Source: Coccinella septempunctata
Taxonomy: Eukaryota; Arthropoda; Insecta; Coleoptera; Coccinellidae
DNA: 64,000 nucleotides
Assembly: GCF_907165205.1 (NCBI RefSeq)
Contig: NC_058192.1
Span: 37,042,001 to 37,106,000 of the forward strand
Direction: 5' to 3'
Below, one piece after another: positions 58,141-64,000 of this stretch. The first letter of the stretch is position 1; the number at the start of each line of letters is the position of its first letter. A model generated the notes under the pieces. That model did not search any database and was not told the origin of the DNA. It was given only the letters and a program-made list of their open reading frames with translations. Position numbers and translations under genes: made by a program.

Positions 58141-58368
58141 TTAGTGTTGTCTCTGATTGAACCTTATGTTGAAATTGTGTGAAAAATTTTGAACAGTTAC
58201 AATGGAAGTTTATGAAAAAATGTTGGAATTTGGTGATTCTTTATGTTCGGTGACACGATATAGAATGATTTGTATGACTATCAACGCAAAGGGAGTATAC
58301 CATTTGCATTTATGCTTCTGCCTTTACGAGTATTAATAAATAAAACTAGTAAGAAACTATTTTATTTA

Positions 58369-58588
58369 GGCCCGGTACTTTCACGTGCGAATAAATAAAT
58401 TTATTCGCATTTATTAAATCTTATTCGTAAGATTAGTAAAAATGCAGTCTTTTCACTTTCAGATAGTGTTATTTATCGAATAAATCTGTCATTGAAACTT
58501 AATTAGAAGAGTTTATTTGTCATAGATCGAATATCGGTACGTCATTATTCGTTGAATAAAATTTATTCGAAGGTGAAAGTACCGGGCC
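58369..58588. mobile_element. 220-bp PIF/Harbinger-type MITE, second copy
   Basis: The ends GGCCCGGTACTTTCAC and complement match the 26754-27206 MITE. TTA flanks both sides (58366-58368 and 58589-58591). It is shorter in the centre than the other copy. Confidence 0.9.
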
Positions 58589-59630
58589 TTAAATGAATAT
58601 TTCTTCCTATAGAAACTTAGTTGAGTGAATTATTATCAATAGGATATTGAGGCTCGACTTCGATTGATGCCCCACCTCAGATTTTGATGATAATTTTTTA
58701 TAGATAGAATTTTTATGAGGAATCTAATGGTAGTAATCTCAATCTGCGGAAATTTATAGTTCATTAGCTATGATTTTTTGAAATGTTCGTTAAATGCACT
58801 CAATTATGACATTTGAATGTTTGTTCACTGTAATTCTGAATAATTGATCAATTTTGGCTAAAAATTGAACTGAATCATTTTGAGGTTAGGTTAGGTTGTT
58901 AGGTTGGGTTAGGACAGTGAAAAAACAATTTCATACATGAAAATATCATTTTTGTTGATTTGAATTTAAGTTTAAAGGACCGAAAAGTGAAAATATATTA
59001 TTTCATATCAATACATATAATGATATAGCACGTATTTTCATGAAATTATCGAAAAATCGTTTCTATCAAATTATAAGTTTGCCGGGATTGATAGTTGTAC
59101 GAATAGATTTTGTATCTTCTCCTGCATCCAGGAAAAAAACGTCATAAAAATCTGACTTAGGCACCCGGATATTGAATATTTGGGAAATAAATCTGAACAA
59201 TATATAGAAATCAGAATTTTTTATTGATATTCTTGTGAAAAGTACTGAAAGTTGGATATTTCAATCGTTATCAAGATTTTGCCAAGAAGTAGATTAGATG
59301 TAATTTCTCTCCACAAACAAATATTTTCGAGTCAATCTACAACGACAGGCCAATGTCATGAGCACAGATTCTCATGTTTTCGAAATATTGTCGAAAACTT
59401 AAAATACTGCTATAGAACACTTTCTTTTTTAAATTATCATTATAAATCAATGAATATATGGCAGAAGACATTAAGATACATATTTTAATAGAATATAAAC
59501 GGAAATTTGTTTGGAAGACATAAAAAATCGTGCGATTCGGTGAACCATTACGTCTGTCGCCTCTTAGCCAAATTTCGTAGCTACGAGCTTCTACTCATAC
59601 CCTAGTTAAGTATTCCTCAACAAACATATA
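58589..59630. other. No gene seen
   Basis: AT-rich; contains a short TTAGG-type run near 58883-58915. Confidence 0.5.
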
Positions 59631-60905
59631 CGAGGATGGATTGATGAGTACCCGTGTTTGGCAACAGAGGGAACTGTAGGTGAAAAATCTGTATACTATC
59701 TTTTAGTATCATCCTTCAAACGACATCTGTCAAAATTTCGCACCAATTCATCGAGTGGTTTTGATTTACCGACATTTCATAGTAAACAACTTAGTGATAT
59801 TTTGAAAAATGGAAAAAGGGCAATATCGTTCAGTGATTCGATTCCTTTATTTGGAAGGGAAAGCGTGCGAGGAAATCAAAGATCGGTTGGTAGCTGTTTA
59901 CGAGGACCATACACCTTCGATGACGACCATCAGATATTGGTTCAATGAATTCAAACTGGGCCAAACACCGTCTTCGACGAGGACCGCTCAGGACGTACGA
60001 AAGAGGTGACTACGGAGGATATGGTCGTTAAAATCCATGATATCGTGTTGGCCGATCGCTGAGTGAAGATTAGAAAGATTGCTGAGATGGTAGACATTTC
60101 ATAAGAACGCGTGCACAATATTTTACATCAACATTTGGAGATGAAAAAGCCATCGGCAAAATGGGTTCCCCGTTTGCTGACAGTGGATCAAAAACGAAAT
60201 CGTGTGACAACTTCGAAGGACTGTCTGCACCTATTTAAGGCGAATCCAAACCAGTTTCTGCGGCGATTCGTAACCGTTGACGAAACCTGGATCCACCACT
60301 ATACACCAGAAACCAGGGAACAGTCGAAGCAGTGGACTTCTGCAGGCGAACGTGCTCCGAAAAAGGCGAAGGCGGTGCCATCGGCCGGAAAGGTTATGGC
60401 CACTGTTTTTTGGGATTCCCAAAGAATAAACCTCATTGACTACTTGGAAAAGGGAAAGACAATAACAGAGCAATACTACAGTGAATTATTGGATCGATTT
60501 GACGCCGCATTCAAGGAAAAACGCACCCTTCCGTACCGGACAGAATTGCTCTTCCACCACGACAACGCACCAGCTCGTTCATCAGCAGTCGCCACTGCAA
60601 AATTGGTCGAATTGGGCTACGAATTGCTACCTCACCCACTATATTCACCAGATCTGGCACCGTGTGACTTCTTTTTGTTTCCAAACATGAAAAAATGGCT
60701 CGGCGGAAAGCGGTTCACGTCAAACGAGGAGGTCATCGCTGAAACGGAGGCCTATTTTGTAGAGTTCGAGAAATCATATTTCTGTTGGAATATCCCTGGG
60801 CTAAGTGTATCGAGCTAAAAGGAGACTATGTTGAGAAATAAATATGAAAAATTTCAAAAAATTGAGTTTTCTTTCCAAACACGGGTACTTATCAATCCAG
60901 CATCG
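59631..60905 (+). mobile_element. Mariner element with TA duplication, 1275 bp
   Basis: The terminal repeats read CGAGGATGGATTGATGAGTA on the left and CGATGCTGGATTGATAAGTA on the right (reverse complement), then CCCGTGTTTGG in both. TA flanks each end (59629-59630 and 60906-60907). Length is normal for mariner. Confidence 0.93.
59809..60818 (+). pseudogene. Mariner transposase, dead
   Basis: ATG at 59809 starts the N-terminal paired-like helix-turn-helix region (VIRFLYLEGKACEEIKDRL, TIRYWFNEF). A frameshift near 59990 and stops near 60060 (TGA) and 60103 (TAA) break the linker region. The catalytic part (60111-60818) keeps the DD34D motifs VDETWIHHYTPETREQSKQW, FHHDNAPA and YSPDLAPCDFFLFP. 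The last D box is complete, so decay is limited to the middle. This family pastes into TA sites. Confidence 0.92.
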
Positions 60906-61580
60906 TATCTAATATATTCTATATCGATAATGAGGCAGAGAAAAGTGAAGCCATCCCGTGGGAGGAATCGACTTCTGCGCATGTGCAGAAATATTAGGAA
61001 TAAAAATACCTGATTACCTCTGTCTCTTTCTGAGACAGCTGAGTTTTTATGAAATGATTTTACTTCACAACCATTCGAATATTTTCGACCTTAACCTAAC
61101 AATATGTTGATATAGGTTCAATATATATATAGGATATAGGTTCAAACTAAGGTTTGCATTACGTAGTACTGTATGTTGTCCAACAAAGTATTATATTATT
61201 ATTTGGAAAAGTTATATTGGGATTATTGTCTGGGTTTCTGAATAGAAATATTGATTCCGAAAAAGTATTGGAAAAGGTATTGGTAGTATATATACTAACC
61301 AAGATATTTGTTAGTTTGTTTTCATCTTTCACGTTGAATAATAATTGAATGAATTCGAATGATGGACCATTTCAAATTCTTAAGTAAAAATTTCATGAGG
61401 CGAAAGTTCACGAGCGCCTTCGGAATATTGGAATATTCAATACAAATTTCAATATTGCGTGTAAACATCATACATAACTCGCTTCTGCTGAATTTCCCTG
61501 AATATCCTCTTTAATAAATAATAATAATATAATAATAATGAAGAATGATCACGCTTAAACGGGGAGGCAATAAATAAAAT
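60906..61580. other. No gene seen; includes a dispersed repeat
   Basis: 61167-61290 is the inverted partner of 21590-21706. The rest is AT-rich without coding signal. Confidence 0.5.
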
Positions 61581-61848
61581 AATGCGGATAAATTCAGATG
61601 CATACCACCCGACGATATGAATATCGACAAGTGTTACGATCTGAATTGAGCTAGCCAATTTGTCATCGTCATCATGGCCTCTGATGAGGCCAAATGAGGC
61701 CGAAACAATGGTCAGAATCTGCTTTTCTTCGGTGGAGCGTACTCCATTTGGGGGCCTTGACGATGACAAATTGGCTAGCTCAATTCAGATCGTAACACTT
61801 GTCGATATTCATATCGTCGGGTGGTATGCACCTGAATTTATCCGCATT
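61581..61848 (+). repeat. Near-perfect palindrome with a hammerhead in its loop
   Basis: Arms 61581-61671 and 61759-61848 (about 90 bp) are inverted copies with hardly any mismatch. The 87-base loop contains a complete hammerhead core and a short tail. The arms are related to parts of the repeats at 46199-46430 and 46851-47035 (shared TAAC..TTGTCGAT and GATGCAT..GAATT patterns). Confidence 0.9.
61670..61730 (+). ncRNA. Hammerhead ribozyme, minimal helix III type
   Basis: CTGATGA (61682-61688), helix II GGCC-AAATGA-GGCC (61689-61702), GAAA (61703-61706), one-pair helix III around AATG, then GTC with predicted cleavage after 61714. All conserved core bases are present. Helix I is weak: only the first two pairs next to the core (T-A, C-G) are clear, followed by an internal loop. 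Confidence 0.72.
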
Positions 61849-61944
61849 AATAATAATAATGTTTTATTGTCCCAATTTAAACCTCAAGGGGAAGTTCAAT
61901 AATCAATAAAGAATATTTTTGTGTCAACATTTATTGTAAAACAC

Positions 61945-62706
61945 TAGCTGACCCGGCAAACGTTGTTTTGCCATATAAATAATTTCCATGTTGTATCATA
62001 AAAAAATAGAAATTAAAAATTTTGTCTAAAAAATAAAAAAAAAATTTAGGGGTGGACTACCCCTAACATTTAGAGGGATGAAAAATAGATGTTGGCCGAT
62101 TCTCATAGATAGCTGGCCCGGCAAACGTTGTTTTGCCATATAAATAATTTCCTAATGATTAAATTACTAAAATGGCTATTAAAAAATAAGGGTTGATCGT
62201 AGAAGGGTGAAAATTGAGGATTGTATGTATTTTTGTATGTTGTATCATAAAAAAATAGAAATTAAAAATTTTGTCTAAAAAATACAAAAAAAAATTTAGG
62301 GGTGGACTACCCCTAACATTTAGGGGGATGGAAAATAGATGTTGGCCGATTCTCATAGATAGCTGACCCGGCAAACGTTGTTTTGCCATATAAATAATTT
62401 CCTAATGATTAAATTACTAAAATGGCTATTAAAAAATAAGGGTTGATCGTAGAAGGGTGAAAATTGAGGATTGTATGTATTTTTGTATGTTGTATCATAA
62501 AAAAAAAGAAATTAAAAATTTTGTCTAAAAAATACAAAAAAAAAATTTAGGGGTGGACTACCCCTAACATTTAGGGGGATGAAAAATAGATGTTGGCCGA
62601 TTCTCATAGATACCGGATAAGCACAAAAAATTTCATCAAAATCGGTCAAGCCGTTTCGGAGGAGTATGGTAACGAAAACTATGACACAATTTTATATATT
62701 AGATAT
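61945..62706. repeat. Three tandem repeat units of 166, 250 and 252 bp with a shared tail
   Basis: The units start at 61945, 62111 and 62361 with AGCTGACCCGGCAAACGTTG (one change in the second) and end TTCTCATAGAT. The first lacks about 85 internal bases. The tail (62613-62706) has CATCAAAATCGGTCAAGCCG, a string seen at the 3' ends of several insect repeats, followed by TATATTAGAT. Confidence 0.9.
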
Positions 62707-62779
62707 GTGGTCGGTAAATGATATCGGGAGATTCATTTTTGCCTTATTATGACATATACCCCGTTTTCGACGCATAAGC

Positions 62780-63834
62780 GAGATACAGGGTGTCAACGTC
62801 GTATTTGAGAAATTAAGTGTGGTCAGTTATGTATAAACCTCAAAGTAATGGTTTCTGGTCACATTGGAGTATTTTTGAGTGCTCAATTCAGAAAAGATGG
62901 AGAACTCCGAAAAAAATTTCAAAATCGCGGAAAACCTTCAATATTCGTGATTTTTTTTTTTTGGTTGCCAAATTGAATTTCATTTTCTTAATAGACACAA
63001 TTTTCGAAGAATTTCTGTGAAGAAATTTTTTCATAAATCGAACACAACTTTTTATTACTTTTTTTTATTATTTTCGTCTACAGCGAAAAAAAATTTTACC
63101 CGATATTATTGCAATGTTTCCCGATTTTACTTTTTTTTATACCTAACACGAATATGAAAGCAGAATCGAAAAATATCAAACCGTTTCTTTACTTCAGCCA
63201 TTCAAATTATCTCGTAGGAACCTCTAACATAATAAGAAAAAAACTGTTTGGGCTTTGAGGCCCAAAATTTTTTAATTGAGCTGTCGAAACATTCCAGATG
63301 ATAATATGAATTTATCACAAAAAAAAATGTTTCGATGAAACTTTGTTGGGAGTCGAACTCAGGACTTTGTGGTATTACCCTAAGCTGTGGAAGTAAATTG
63401 AGACTAATCCAAGGATATTAACCTTTGATACCAAGTAACGGTAATTCGAATGCACTGTCAAATTCTGTGAATTGCCGTTGCTTGGTACCGAAAATTAATA
63501 TCCTTAGATTAGTTTCAATTTACTTCGACAGGTGAGGGTAATACCTCAAAGTCGCAAGTTCGTCTCCCAACAAACTTTCATTGGAAATTTTTTTTTAATA
63601 CATTTATAGTATCATCTGGAATGTTTCTGAAGCTCAATTTAAAAATTTCGGGCCTCAAGGCCCAACCATTTTTTTTCTTTTGATTATGTTAGAGGTTCCT
63701 GTGAGATATTTGGACGGCTGAAGTAAAGAAACGGATGTGACCAAAAATCGTTACTTAGAGGTTTATACGTAACTGACCACTGACCACACTTATTAGAATA
63801 TTTCTCACATACGACGTTGAACACCCTGTATCTC
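62780..63834. repeat. 1-kb foldback element with tRNA-like B-box words
   Basis: Collinear inverted blocks: 62780-62866 with 63737-63834, 63179-63290 with 63620-63735, and 63320-63450 with 63475-63590. The left side has about 300 extra bases (62867-63178). Each inner arm holds a B-box-like string (GAGTTCGACTCCC in reverse near 63350, CAAGTTCGTCTCCC near 63560), suggesting a tRNA-derived core. No ORF. Confidence 0.75.
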
Positions 63835-64000
63835 TGAATGAAGGAGTACCCCATTCTGCTTTTAGAATGTGTTTAAAGAAGGAAAAATGGATCGAATGAC
63901 ATCAACTTCATAGTTTGTCAGACCGTCAGGGGTGTAATTTCTAAGAAATAATTCAACTTTTCTAAATGAACGAGTACCAGATTCTGCTTCCTGAATGTGT

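Noticed and set aside
57963..58160. 65-codon open frame with internal sequence repeats
   Set aside because: It runs through the palindromic MITE at 58000-58140; the repeats come from the inverted arms.
61945..62706. CRISPR-like array
   Set aside because: Long tandem units without spacers in eukaryotic DNA; an ordinary tandem repeat.

Overview
This window looks like insect nuclear DNA, possibly beetle, although the species cannot be fixed from the sequence. It is AT-rich and contains spliced genes, non-LTR retrotransposons, Penelope-like elements, a Ty3/gypsy element, mariner, PIF/Harbinger, hAT and Crypton-like pieces, MITEs and long (TA)n tracts. The only host coding sequence I can support is one RRM exon (53353-53523, +) with clean splice sites. 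It resembles the second RRM of an Imp/IGF2BP RNA-binding protein, so most of the window may be intron of that gene or its flank.

Layout. 270-5997: a DNA transposon relic with an 8-bp target duplication, split by a young gypsy element (1573-5472). The single gypsy ORF joins gag to integrase with no reverse transcriptase and ends in an OARD1-like macrodomain. 6994-10005: a PIF/Harbinger pair, an intact transposase (+) facing a spliced Myb/SANT-like gene (-). 11634-15785: a Jockey-type LINE (-). 16168-19225: an inverted second copy of the 270-5997 family, carrying a 1.7-kb long-TIR element (16951-18673) with an XPG-like ORF. 22300-31172: CR1-type LINE pieces, (TA)n tracts and an inverted pair of Penelope-like elements, the full-length one split by a Harbinger-type MITE. 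31495-33784: a dead tyrosine recombinase and an element with an 8-bp duplication. 35618-47720: a nest in which a Penelope-like element contains three insertions, one of them a Jockey LINE that itself contains a full-length CR1-like LINE (41054-45319). 46199-47035 and 61581-61848: repeats of one family, two of which contain hammerhead ribozyme cores. 48456-52533: a restriction-like-endonuclease LINE fragment, a hAT transposase N-terminus, and the second copy of a 1-kb element with 8-bp duplications. 53353-64000: the RRM exon, a LINE fragment, two MITEs, a dead mariner, tandem repeats and a 1-kb foldback.

The genes do not form a pathway. Many elements have exact target-site duplications, so the order of several insertions can be read. 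The most unusual items are the gypsy gag-integrase-macrodomain ORF, the hammerhead-bearing repeats (one with the ribozyme in the loop of a near-perfect palindrome), and the long-TIR element with an XPG-family ORF.
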